From contig JAGCPA010000042.1 of NCBI GenBank assembly GCA_017642445.1, forward strand, positions 1-57,629: a stretch of DNA of 57,629 bases, given 5' to 3'. The translations under genes were made by a program, and so were the position numbers. Within the stretch, counting starts at the first letter, position 1, and the number at the start of each line of letters is the position of its first letter. Positions 24,361 through 33,700 of the stretch are shown here, in pieces. The notes beneath the pieces were generated by a model. It made no database searches and was not told the DNA's origin. It saw only the letters and a list, made by a program, of their open reading frames with translations. This DNA comes from Spirochaetia bacterium. Its GTDB lineage: Bacteria > Spirochaetota > Spirochaetia > CADAEX01.

Positions 24361-24714
24361 ATGACTACTGCCGATTTTGCTGAGAAAATTTTGAAAATTG
24401 ATCCCGATACCCTTAAAAAACGGAACATTTTCATCAAGTTTATCGTGGCCGAAGGAAAGGTTGTGTTCGATCCTGAGCTTTTTGTCTACTTCGAAAAACA
24501 TTATGGAGAGGAGAGCCTGTACCACAAGGATATTGCAGGTGCCCATAACATAGACCTGAGCAAAGTGCAGGGGGGTGCCTTTGTGGGAGTGGGTGACAAC
24601 GAGGTGAAGGTGTCGGGATTCAGCACCCAGTTCGGCGGGGTAGAGGACTACAAGGATGAGGTCAGAGCCTACTTTGAAGGTTACTTTGACTGTCCGGTGG
24701 CGGTGGAGGTCTGA
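24361..24714 (+). CDS. Unknown 117-aa protein upstream of hydE
   Basis: I do not recognise it. The protein is small, acidic and soluble: TTADFAEKILKIDPDTLKKRNIFIKFIVAEGKVVFD then a glycine-rich block GGAFVGVGDNEVKVSGFSTQFGG and an acidic end. Its stop lies two bases before the TTG start of hydE, and its last codons contain the GGAGG that serves hydE. The two are therefore translationally linked. A role in hydrogenase maturation or its control is possible by position only. The 135 bp upstream (24226-24360) are AT-rich and probably hold divergent promoters; I see no RNA structure there. Confidence 0.7.
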   Translation: MTTADFAEKILKIDPDTLKKRNIFIKFIVAEGKVVFDPELFVYFEKHYGEESLYHKDIAGAHNIDLSKVQGGAFVGVGDNEVKVSGFSTQFGGVEDYKDEVRAYFEGYFDCPVAVEV

Positions 24715-24716
24715 TT

Positions 24717-25688
24717 TTGGAATTCAAGGATCCGGCTGTAAAGGCCAGAATTGAGCAGGCAGATAAGCTGACTAAGGAGATCTTTGGCAATAAAGTCTAT
24801 ATCCGGGGCATAATCGAGTTCTCAAACTGCTGCCGGAAGAACTGCAACTACTGCGGCATCCGCAGGGGCAACACCAGCGTAGTGCGCTACCAGATGACTC
24901 CCGACGAGATTGTGGCCAAAGCAGGGGAGAACCTGAAGCATGGGATCAAGACTATAGTGCTCCAGTCCGGTGAAGATCTTTCCTACACCAAAGAAATACT
25001 GGTAGATATTATTAAACGGATCAAGGCTCTGGACCCTGAATGTGCAATAACTCTCTCCATCGGAGAGCGGACAGAGGAGGAGTATAAGGCCTTCAAAGAT
25101 GCAGGGGCCGACCGTTTCCTGCTAAGGTTTGAGACTGCAGACCGGGCTCTGTTTGAAAGGCTACACCCCGATGATGACTACGATTACCGTATTGAGACAA
25201 TAAAGACTTTGAAAAAACTGGGCTACGAAGTGGGCTCCGGCTTTATGTTCGGAATACCAGGGGAGGCCCCTGATTCTGATGACAAGAATATAGCGCTGCT
25301 TAAGGAGCTCGGGGTGGCCATGGTGGGCTGCGGCCCCTTCATCCCGGCGGAAGGAACCCCCATGGAGGGTTCCGGTGTCCACGCCGACCTTGAGCGGTGC
25401 CTGGATATTTACGCCAAGGTGCGCCTGGCTATGCCAGAGGTCAACATTGCGGCAGCCACCGCTCTGGACGCCGTGGACAAGGGAGCGCGGAAGCTCTCCC
25501 TCTCCGCCGGTGCGAACGTAGTGATGCCTAACACCACCCCGCCAAAGTATAAAGACAACTATTCTATTTATGAGAGAAAAGGGAAGCTGGACGATAATAT
25601 TGCCGACGCCAAGAAGCTTGGCGCCGAACTTGAAAGGCTGGGGTACACCCCGATGTGGAACCAGCGGGGCGACTCCAGAGTAAAGTAA
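24717..25688 (+). CDS. hydE: [FeFe]-hydrogenase H-cluster maturase HydE (radical SAM)
   Basis: Radical SAM enzyme that helps build the dithiolate-bridged di-iron subcluster of [FeFe] hydrogenase. The CxxxCxxC motif is in SNCCRKNCNYCGIRRGN (about residues 36-52), preceded by VYIRGIIEF. LQSGEDLSYTKEILVDII, FLLRFETADRALFERLHP and GSGFMFGIPGE are family signatures. It uses a TTG start two bases after the previous stop. HydF and HydG are not in the window. The 3' end comes within 4 bp of convergent serA. Confidence 0.93.
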   Translation: MEFKDPAVKARIEQADKLTKEIFGNKVYIRGIIEFSNCCRKNCNYCGIRRGNTSVVRYQMTPDEIVAKAGENLKHGIKTIVLQSGEDLSYTKEILVDIIKRIKALDPECAITLSIGERTEEEYKAFKDAGADRFLLRFETADRALFERLHPDDDYDYRIETIKTLKKLGYEVGSGFMFGIPGEAPDSDDKNIALLKELGVAMVGCGPFIPAEGTPMEGSGVHADLERCLDIYAKVRLAMPEVNIAAATALDAVDKGARKLSLSAGANVVMPNTTPPKYKDNYSIYERKGKLDDNIADAKKLGAELERLGYTPMWNQRGDSRVK

Positions 25689-25691
25689 AAC

Positions 25692-26870
25692 TTATCCGAT
25701 AAGCCGTACAGCGATAACGCCTTCAGCGGCCTTAAGCTTGGTGGTAACCTCTGCCATAAGCTCGTCTGTCACTTCGCTGTCAATCTCGATGATATTGTAT
25801 GCATAGCCATTCTTGTTCTTGTTGATGAACTCGGCTATGTTGATCTTCTCCTCTGCCATGATAGCGGTGAGCTGACCGATTACGTTAGGGATATCCTTGT
25901 TGATTACGCAGATTCTCTTCCGGCCTGTGAACGGCATGGAGCAGTTAGGGAAGTTGACTGAGTTCTTGATGTTTCCGAACTCCAGGTAATCCTTGAGCTG
26001 CTGTGCTGCCATTGCGGCGCAGTTGTCCTCGGCCTCTTCGGTGGATGCTCCGAGGTGCGGAACGCAGATTACATTCTTCATGCCGATAAGCTCAGCATCT
26101 GGGAAGTCTGTCATGTAAGTTGCGATTGTTCCGTTCTCGATTGCAGCCTTAAGGTCTTCATTCTTTACCAGTCCGCCACGGGCGAAGTTAAGGAGCACTG
26201 ATCCCTTCTTCATGATCTTGAACTTGTCTGCATTGAACATTCCCTTGGTGCCGTCTGTCAGAGGAACATGTACTGTGATATAGTCGGATTCTGCAATCAG
26301 GTTGTCCAGGCTTATTGCCTTCTTGATATCTCTGGAGAGTCCCCATGCGGCATCGACAGAGATGTATGGGTCGCTTCCGATTACATTCATTCCCAGTGCA
26401 GATGCGCTGTTTGCAACCATAACTCCGATAGCTCCAAGGCCGATTACACCAAGTGTCTTGCCCTTGATCTCGTGGCCTACGAACTGTCCTTTACCTTTCT
26501 CAACTAACTGTGGAACCTCATCGCCCTTGTCTGCCAGTGTCTTGCACCAGTCGATTGCAGGGTTCATGTTTCTGGATGCAAGGAGCATGGATGCGATAAC
26601 CAGCTCCTTGACGCTGTTTGCGTTTGCACCTGGTGTGTTGAATACAACAATACCTTTCTCGGTGCACTTGTCTATAGGAATGTTGTTCACTCCTGCGCCG
26701 GCTCTTGCCACTGCAAGGAGGGAAGCAGGAAGCTCCATATCGTGCATCTTGAAGCTTCTGAGGATTATTCCGTCAGGATTTGTCATCTCGGAAGCGGTCT
26801 CGTACTTGTCTCTCTCCAGCAGGTGGAGTCCTGCGAGTGAAATCTTATTGAGGGTCTGAATCTTGAACAT
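25692..26870 (-). CDS. serA: D-3-phosphoglycerate dehydrogenase
   Basis: First step of serine synthesis: 3-phosphoglycerate + NAD to 3-phosphohydroxypyruvate. This is a 392-aa D-2-hydroxyacid dehydrogenase with the NAD motif GVIGLGAIGVMVANSASALGM (about 144-164). The catalytic Arg is in FARGGLVKNEDL, Glu in a PDAELIG region, and His in VPHLGASTEEAEDNCA. A C-terminal ACT domain (RICVINKDIPNVIGQLTAIMAEEKINIAEF) probably senses serine. The ATG at 26870 follows AAGGAGAA and lies one base after the serC stop, so I prefer it to the upstream start at 26906. It is the last gene of rex-serC-serA. Confidence 0.95.
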   Translation of the reverse strand: MFKIQTLNKISLAGLHLLERDKYETASEMTNPDGIILRSFKMHDMELPASLLAVARAGAGVNNIPIDKCTEKGIVVFNTPGANANSVKELVIASMLLASRNMNPAIDWCKTLADKGDEVPQLVEKGKGQFVGHEIKGKTLGVIGLGAIGVMVANSASALGMNVIGSDPYISVDAAWGLSRDIKKAISLDNLIAESDYITVHVPLTDGTKGMFNADKFKIMKKGSVLLNFARGGLVKNEDLKAAIENGTIATYMTDFPDAELIGMKNVICVPHLGASTEEAEDNCAAMAAQQLKDYLEFGNIKNSVNFPNCSMPFTGRKRICVINKDIPNVIGQLTAIMAEEKINIAEFINKNKNGYAYNIIEIDSEVTDELMAEVTTKLKAAEGVIAVRLIG

Positions 26871-26871
26871 A

Positions 26872-27963
26872 TCAGTTCTCCTTTGCGAATTTTTCCATGA
26901 ATTCAACCAGCTTCTTCACACCTTCCAATGTCATTGCATTGTAGATGCTGGCTCTCATTCCGCCTACCAGACGGTGTCCGCCCAGGTTTGCAAGTCCTGC
27001 TGCAGCAGCCTCTTTCACAAACTTCTTGTTGATTGCATCTGCCTCTTCGCCTGTGTACTTGGTCAGGAAAGGAACATTCATGAGGGATCTGCTTCCCTTG
27101 GCTGCGGTTGCGTGGTAGAAGTCGCTGTTGTCCAGGTAGTTGTACAGATAATCTGCCTTCTCGTGGTTCCGCTTGCCCATTCCCTCGGCTCCACCGTTCT
27201 TCTCGATCCAGTTCAGAACTTTGCCTACAACGTAGATTGCATAGCAAGGAGGTGTGTTGTACATGCTCTCGCCGTCAACGTGGGTCTTATATGAAAGCAT
27301 GGAAGGTGTTCCTGCCAGCGGTGTCTCGGTGATAAGATCGTCTCTGATGATTACCAGTGTGACTCCGGCAGGTCCCAGGTTCTTCTGTGCTCCTGCGAAG
27401 AGGAGGCCGAACTTGTTCACGTCCAGCGGCTCGGAGAGGATGCAGGAAGAGATATCTGCAACCAGTGGAATGTCACCTGTGTCTGGGATATACTCATAGT
27501 GGGTTCCCATGATTGTGTTGTTGAAGCAGATATATACATAATCGTAGTCGCCTGTCACCTTCTCTACCCGTGGAATATAGCTGAAGCCCTTGTCCTCGGA
27601 AGAGGCGATCTCGTCCACTGTGATGAACTTCTTAGCCTCTGCGGCAGCTTTCTTTGCCCAGACTCCGGTGCGGATGTATGCAGCTTTCTTGTTTTTGATT
27701 CCCAGGTTCAGTGGAACCATTGCGAACTGTGTGGAACCGCCTCCCTGGAGGAAGAGGATCTTATAGTTGTCAGGCACGTTCATCAGCTTTCTTACCTTGG
27801 CCTCTGCCTCGGTGATAATAGGCTTGAATGCGGCGCTCCGGTGGCTCATCTCCATTACAGACTGGCCTGTCCCGTTGTAGTTGAGCATCTCTGCAGCACA
27901 TTCCTTAAGCACTTCTTCTGGCAGGCAAGATGGACCTGCGGAAAAATTGTAAACTCTATCCAT
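26872..27963 (-). CDS. serC: Phosphoserine aminotransferase
   Basis: Second step of serine synthesis, a PLP enzyme of 363 aa. FSAGPSCLPEEVLKE at the N-terminus and LFLQGGGSTQFAMVPLNL (about 70-87) are SerC signatures. The PLP lysine is in FAGAQKNLGPAGVTLVI (about residue 195). HGVPSML-like GTPSMLSYKTHVD and GGMRASIYNAM at the end bind substrate. Its ATG lies inside the rex stop region (overlap of 8 bp), with AAAGGAG as ribosome-binding site, so the two are translationally coupled. Confidence 0.96.
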   Translation of the reverse strand: MDRVYNFSAGPSCLPEEVLKECAAEMLNYNGTGQSVMEMSHRSAAFKPIITEAEAKVRKLMNVPDNYKILFLQGGGSTQFAMVPLNLGIKNKKAAYIRTGVWAKKAAAEAKKFITVDEIASSEDKGFSYIPRVEKVTGDYDYVYICFNNTIMGTHYEYIPDTGDIPLVADISSCILSEPLDVNKFGLLFAGAQKNLGPAGVTLVIIRDDLITETPLAGTPSMLSYKTHVDGESMYNTPPCYAIYVVGKVLNWIEKNGGAEGMGKRNHEKADYLYNYLDNSDFYHATAAKGSRSLMNVPFLTKYTGEEADAINKKFVKEAAAAGLANLGGHRLVGGMRASIYNAMTLEGVKKLVEFMEKFAKEN

Positions 27964-28591
27964 TTTTAACTCCTTTTTCCAAATCTGGTATCATTGCTGT
28001 CAGAAACCGTAACTCTTCTGCAAAATGGACATTCCTGACCGCTATATCCTTATCCCCTAGAATGGCTGGGGAAAAGTTCAAGATTCCCTTTATGCCCCCC
28101 TCTTTCATCCGCTGCATTGTTATCTCGGCAGCCTGGGCAGGTACGGCAATTATTCCCAGGTCTATCTTTAGCTCCTTGATCCTGTCTGCCATTTCGTAGG
28201 CAGGGAAGAGCGGAACATCCGACTTCATCACCTCTATCTTGTTGATGTTGGTGTCAAAACCGGCCACAATTATGAACTGGCCCCCTTCCTGCACCGGATT
28301 CTTGATGAAGGAGGACCCCAGAAGCCCGATTCCGGCCACGCATACCCTCAAGGGGGAGTCGAACCGGAACAGCTCTCTGATGAAGTCCAGAAGCTCTCCA
28401 GCCTTGTATCCGGCATTGGAGCTCTTGAGCTTGCCGGCCACGCTCAGATCCTTGCGGATAGTGTGGGCCGGAATGTTCACCAGCTTGCCCAGCTTGGAGG
28501 ATGAGAGGAGAGTCTCCCGGTCCATCCCCAGAAGTACCCTGTATATCAGGCAGAGCCTGGAGACTGTCTGGACTGGCAACTGAACACTCAC
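27956..28591 (-). CDS. rex: Redox-sensing transcriptional repressor Rex
   Basis: Binds DNA when the NADH/NAD ratio is low and lets go when NADH rises. The winged helix has LVNIPAHTIRKDLSVAGKLKSSNAGY. The Rossmann motif is VAGIGLLGSSF (normally GxGxxG), followed by GFDTNINKIE, IIAVPAQAAE and GIKGILNFSPA. The length from the GTG at 28591 is 211 aa, the usual size. The longer frame from 28681 would read through the Rex operator. The operator immediately upstream predicts autoregulation and Rex control of serC and serA. Confidence 0.93.
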   Translation of the reverse strand: MSVQLPVQTVSRLCLIYRVLLGMDRETLLSSSKLGKLVNIPAHTIRKDLSVAGKLKSSNAGYKAGELLDFIRELFRFDSPLRVCVAGIGLLGSSFIKNPVQEGGQFIIVAGFDTNINKIEVMKSDVPLFPAYEMADRIKELKIDLGIIAVPAQAAEITMQRMKEGGIKGILNFSPAILGDKDIAVRNVHFAEELRFLTAMIPDLEKGVKNG

Positions 28592-28604
28592 CTTCAAACC
28601 TCGG

Positions 28605-28622
28605 TTGTGAAATATTTCACAA
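28605..28622. promoter_or_regulatory. Rex operator (perfect 18-bp palindrome)
   Basis: TTGTGAAATATTTCACAA is a perfect inverted repeat and matches the Rex consensus TTGTGAANNNNTTCACAA at every fixed position. It lies 13 bp upstream of the rex start and 89 bp upstream of the divergent secreted-protein start at 28712, so it could affect both directions. Confidence 0.9.
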
Positions 28623-28711
28623 GTACCAATATATTGATTTCGGGAACCTCTGTCAATATGTTTTGAAAGAAATCTTAACATTCTTTGAAATTATGTGTTA
28701 TAGTATTGGTG

Positions 28712-29875
28712 ATGAAGCGGTTTATTCCTTTTGCTTTCCTTTTATTATTACTCACCCAGCTGATATATGCCGACGATGCCCAGAATAAGAACTACATGAT
28801 TCCTATCAGGCTCAAGGAGGGGCACGACAAGGTGCGGGTCGATTTCACGGCCCCGGGAAAGCACAGGATTTACACCTACCGCGACCTGAAGAACAATACT
28901 GTTACTTTCTACACCTCTTCCATCGGCTTTATCCCTGCAGATATCTCGGTGCAGCAGTTTGATACAGGCCTTGATATGATAGATTCTGTGGAGATGAAGG
29001 AGATTGTGCCTGACGGCAAGGCTCCGTTGACCCCGCTTCCGGCCGATTTCAAGCAGATTCTGGAGAATGACCCTGCCCAGTGGCGTTATTCCGACTGGGA
29101 AGTCTACAGATGGGAAAGCTTCCCTGGAATTTTAATAATAGACTTTCAAAACTTCAATATTCAGAGCCACATGCTCAAGCGGCTCTCCTACTTTGTGGAG
29201 AAAAGGGGCTACACAGGCAGGATCCACAGCTTCCTGCGCCTTTCCGGCAAGACAGACTGGAACGCCCATAACTATAAGAGTGCCGATCTAGCAGCTTTCT
29301 TCACCGAGGCGCAGCGGAGCAATGCACTCCTTTCCTCGGCCGAGTCCTATCTGAGGGAGCTTCTTCTGGAAAATGGAATAATAGAAAGAAGCGGCGAAGG
29401 ATATACTGGAGGCGAGGATAAAGGTATAGTCTCTGTCTCCCAGGAAAGCGCCTCCCATGTCCGTGCCCTGCTCCTGACCCACGAGGGGTACCATGGCCTC
29501 TTCTATGCTGCGCCGGGTCTCAAGGAGCTGGTGTATGACCAGTGGGATAAGCTGGCCCCCGAGGCTCAGGAGATGTGGGTCGATTATCTGCGCACTGCAG
29601 ATGTGTGGAACTATGATTATAATAACGGGTATCTGCTCCGGAACGAGATGCTTGGCTACATGATGCAGCAGAAGGATTTTGCCGAGTACTTTGACAACAT
29701 GATGTTCCCACGCCTTTTAAAGCGTATTCCGGACAAGGCAGAGCACTTCCAGCAGAACCGTGATGCAGCCAGACAGGCATTCCTGGATATGGCTTTGAAG
29801 ATAGCTGTCTTCCTGCAGAACAACTTCAATCTTTCTCCGGGGAATCTCTCCTACATGCGGGAAGTGCGGCCGTAA
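28712..29875 (+). CDS. Secreted protein with an HEGYH motif (possible metallopeptidase)
   Basis: A 387-aa protein with signal peptide MKRFIPFAFLLLLLTQLIYA and no transmembrane segment after it, so periplasmic or exported. I do not recognise a named family. Residues about 254-272 read HVRALLLTHEGYHGLFYAA, containing HExxH as HEGYH. A downstream Glu in LLRNEMLGYMMQQ could be the third zinc ligand, as in gluzincins. Upstream, about residues 125-200 hold WEVYRWESFPGILIIDFQNFNIQSHMLKRLSYFVEKRGYTGRIHSF. It is divergent from rex across the Rex operator and its 3' end overlaps nth by 25 bp. Confidence 0.75.
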   Translation: MKRFIPFAFLLLLLTQLIYADDAQNKNYMIPIRLKEGHDKVRVDFTAPGKHRIYTYRDLKNNTVTFYTSSIGFIPADISVQQFDTGLDMIDSVEMKEIVPDGKAPLTPLPADFKQILENDPAQWRYSDWEVYRWESFPGILIIDFQNFNIQSHMLKRLSYFVEKRGYTGRIHSFLRLSGKTDWNAHNYKSADLAAFFTEAQRSNALLSSAESYLRELLLENGIIERSGEGYTGGEDKGIVSVSQESASHVRALLLTHEGYHGLFYAAPGLKELVYDQWDKLAPEAQEMWVDYLRTADVWNYDYNNGYLLRNEMLGYMMQQKDFAEYFDNMMFPRLLKRIPDKAEHFQQNRDAARQAFLDMALKIAVFLQNNFNLSPGNLSYMREVRP

Positions 29876-30489
29876 CTGCACAGATCTTTAAGCAGACATT
29901 TATCACACTCAGGTTTCCGGGCGTGGCAGCATTCTCTTCCGTGGAGGTTTGCTGTCATCGAGAACCGGTACTGTTTCTCTTCGGGCAGTATTTTCCTTAT
30001 GTCGGTCTCAATCTTGTCAGGCTCTGTGTTCTTAGTCAGCCCAAGGCGGTAAGTTACACGCTTGAAGTGGGTGTCCACGATCACAGCAGGTTTGTCAAAG
30101 ACTGTTCCGATAACCACATTGGCACACTTCCGTCCGACTCCCGGCAGTTTGACAAGCTCTTCTATGGTATCTGGAACAACGCCGCCATACATATCCAGAA
30201 GCATCTGTGCAGTGGCTTTTATATTCTTTGCCTTGGCACGGAAGAAGCCTGTGGCATGGATAAGATCCTCAAGAACTGGAATTTCGGCCTTTGCCATCTT
30301 CTCTGGGGTAGGGAACTTGGCAAACAGTGCAGGAACCACCCGCATCACCTGATCGTCGGTGGTCTGTGCACTCAGTATCACGGCTATAAGGAGCTCAAAG
30401 TTGCTCTTGAAATGAAGGAACTCAATCCGGGGCGGATAGTGGGCATCCAGAGTATCTGCGATCAGGGCTGCTTTAGTCTTTTTATCCAT
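29851..30489 (-). CDS. nth: Endonuclease III
   Basis: Base-excision repair glycosylase and AP lyase for oxidised pyrimidines. The helix-hairpin-helix is LVKLPGVGRKCANVVIG, which carries the catalytic Lys. The catalytic Asp is in IVDTHFKRVTYRLG. The 4Fe-4S cluster loop is C-x6-C-x2-C-x5-C (CHARKPECDKCLLKDLC). Length 212 aa is standard. The gene stands alone and its 3' end overlaps the convergent secreted-protein gene. The 63 bp between its start and the tRNA are AT-rich. Confidence 0.96.
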   Translation of the reverse strand: MDKKTKAALIADTLDAHYPPRIEFLHFKSNFELLIAVILSAQTTDDQVMRVVPALFAKFPTPEKMAKAEIPVLEDLIHATGFFRAKAKNIKATAQMLLDMYGGVVPDTIEELVKLPGVGRKCANVVIGTVFDKPAVIVDTHFKRVTYRLGLTKNTEPDKIETDIRKILPEEKQYRFSMTANLHGRECCHARKPECDKCLLKDLCSYGRTSRM

Positions 30490-30552
30490 AAAAATAAAAT
30501 ATCATTTATATCTTGACCGTGTAAAGTTAAATCTTTATACTATGCTCTGTAT

Positions 30553-30625
30553 CGGAATGTGGCCCAGTGGCTAGGGCACCTGGTTTGGGACCAGGGTATC
30601 GTGAGTTCGAGTCTCACCATTCCGA
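30553..30625 (+). tRNA. tRNA-Pro (UGG)
   Basis: Cloverleaf by eye: acceptor CGGAATG/CATTCCG with discriminator A, D-arm in GGCCCAGTGGCTAGGGC, and anticodon arm CCTGG-TTTGGGA-CCAGG with anticodon TGG. The T-arm is GTGAG-TTCGAGT-CTCAC. The CCA end is not encoded. A run of nine T follows, suitable for termination. Confidence 0.95.
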
Positions 30626-30737
30626 TATTTTTTTTTGCCGCAACAACTTACAGAAAACTTTCAGAAAATCCAAAAAATTTTTCAAGAAATTGAAGCAAAA
30701 TGAACTTTTTCGGAGTTAACACAGTTGGAGGTGTTTT

Positions 30738-33700
30738 ATGAAAAAGTCTGTTTTTGCGGTTTTAATGTTTGCATGCTGTGCCTGTCTTGCTGCAGGACAG
30801 AGCGATGAGCTTTTCCGCAGGGCTCTGTCGGAGCGGAACGAGAACCGATGGTACGAGATATCTGACCGGTTTGGAAAGAAGGGAGCAGAAGACTGGGACA
30901 GGGTTTACTCCACCTGGCTATGGCAGCAGATAGAGTCCAGGATAGTCTCTCCCGATATCCAGCGGTTCTCTGATCAGCTGTCAGAGCAAGCTGCCAGGAT
31001 GACTCACACAGCAGGGGCACAGGATAATTTTGCCGATACCCTTGCCGATTGGAGAAATTATGGTCAGGTGTCGATGCAGAATCTGTACCATGAATGGGAG
31101 ATGGCTGCAGGTGCAGTCTATGACCAGATGGCATCTTTGCTGCCAGATGATGCCCGGAACCAGGTCTCTGAATTTTTTGAGGATTATAAGAGCAGGGTTC
31201 ATAAAGAGCTTGAGACCCTGTTTTTAGCAGGGGAAAGAAGGTTTCTCTCTTCTCATCTCCGGGCAGATGATGCAGATTCCAACGATGAGAAAACTGGGAA
31301 AAAGAAGATAGAGGATATGTTTGAGGAGATTGCATCTGCTTCTGACACCAGCCTCCAGTCGCTTCAGGAGAGGTGGGACACCACATTTGACCCCGGAATA
31401 TCTCAATGGAATACTTATACTTCCCAGACTCTCGGTTCCAAGGTGGACTGGAGCAATCTGACTTATACACAGAATCTGGAAGGCAAAGATGCCCTTGAGA
31501 ATGCTATGGCTGAGCTTGCGGAGAGCAGGAACAGCTGGTTTGCAGAGCTTCAGGCTGCCCTCCAGGCAGGTAAGACCGCCTTGGATGGCAGGGCCGCAAC
31601 CTTCTTCAACGGGATGGAAGATACTTTGGATCAGACCCGTGCGGCATTTGACCAGAATGCCCAGCTGCTTCAGACCAGGATGGATGCGGTATTTGCCCAG
31701 TTCAGCACAGTCAAAGGAATAAAGGATCAGGCCACATCCAACAGGCAGAGCTGTCTTGCTGAAAAATCCAATATCGAGAGCTATAAAGCAGAGCTTCAAG
31801 CCAGTGTAAATACCTGTAACAGTTCTATCGCAAATCTGGATAATAAGATCAGAAGAAATAATGAAGAAATTGCGGATTATAACAGGGCGAAACTCTTTGT
31901 CGGATCTATTTACAGCGATGAGAACGGACATCTTAATCAGGCTACTCTCGAATATTATAACAGCATGATTGCCTCTCTCCAGGCCGAGATACAGAGCTGG
32001 GAGGCAGAGAAAGCCCGTATTGTGAGTCAGAGAAACACATTGAATGCCCTAATATCTCAGCAGAATGATAAGATAACGGCCTATACCCAGCAGGCTGCTT
32101 TCTGGGTCGATGCTATCTCCAGGTGCAACACCAGAGAAGCAGAGATAAGACAGAGCATGGCAAGCATAGAGGGAGAGATACGGAGTGCAGGATGGCCTGC
32201 CGATGCAGATATCCAGCTCTATGAGCTTAAAGCCGAGATGGAGAGCCTTGCTCAGAATGCGGAGATAGCCCGCAAAGTCTATGAGTTTGCCCTTGATATC
32301 AGCTCTGGAAAGGTGGTCAGGGAAGAGGTGTTTGACGCATACGCCGAAGCCGAGAAAGCGATGGCAGATGCAGATGCTGCATATAAAAATTCAGTCGCTT
32401 CCTTAAAGGAACTGGCAGCTGAACTTGATGATAAGAGCGGAGTTGACCAGACCGCCTATCTGGCTCTGGCAGATGAATACAACAGAAAAGCAGAAGAAAG
32501 CAGAGAACTTTATGAACAGTATGCCAGTGCAGTGATGAACTTCAAGGTGCAGGACAGAAAGCGGGAATATATTATGTCCCCGGGCAGTACTCCGGAAGAT
32601 GCGCTTAAATCTTTAAATGAGGCTCAGAAAGCCTTGGCAGAGGCATCGGAAAAATATGATGCTGCTGTTCTGATGGCACAGCAGAATGCTTCTGGTCAGG
32701 AAAAGTCAGAGAGTACAGAGATAGTTCAGTCAGTCCTCTATCTCAACAGGGTGGGAGAGGCAGTGCAGGCTGATACCGAGGACTTGTATGCTAAAGCTGC
32801 CCTTGCAGACCGGAATGCTGATCTGCGTCTTTCTGACAGGCTGTTCAACGATGGAAGCGATATAGCTCTTGAGTTTGTTCAAAAAATGAACAACTCTCTG
32901 CTCCGTGAATTCTCCCTCGCATACTACTGGCGGAGCCTGCATAATTCAGGGTTCAAGACTATTGATGTGGCTATATACAGCGACCAGAACTTCCAGAAGC
33001 TTAAAAGCTATGGCTATGCTTTCAGCCATCCGGAGGATTATTCAACCTCACAGGCTCAGGCCGCCTACAACGAGATTGCCAGGTCGCCGGAGAAATTAAG
33101 GCTTTATACCTATTTCGAGGAATCGATCAACAATGGCAGTGCCCAGTTTAATATCTCATTTATCGGTAAAGATGTGAGCGATGTGGCTCATGACTATCTG
33201 TGGGATGTGTCGGTGGAGAAGGAAAAGAATTACGAGGAAAACCATGCGGTTTATAACTTTTTCACCAGGAAATCCAAGAAGATGCGGAGCATGCGCAAAG
33301 CAATGGCAGATATAGACGGAAATCTGGAACGTTCTGAGATTATGGAAACTGTCAGCTATATCAAAGGAGAACTGGAGGCAAAGAACAGGTATGAGACTCT
33401 TGCTGGTGAAGTTCTGGATGAGGATAAAAGTTACAGCTTTGATGAGTTTATGGCAAAGTGCAGGGAATGTTCGGGCCTGGTTTTAGCTGATGATGCTGCG
33501 CTGGAAAACTATTTCAACCGGCTGGACTCGGATGAGAGAAAAGGGTTTTTATCCCTTCTCTCAAATCTCTCATCTCTGATTATGAGCGAGGATGTCTACA
33601 TAACCTTGGGACAGCTGAATGGACTGGATGATTACGGCAGCTCCTCAAACCGCCTAATGATAATGAATCTGACAGGTGTTGAACTGATGAACAAGTATCA

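Noticed and set aside
30736-31470. Long minus-strand ORFs opposite the giant gene
   Set aside because: They are antisense shadows, rich in Pro, Ser and Cys, without family resemblance, and the plus-strand frame is a 1929-aa protein with signal peptide.
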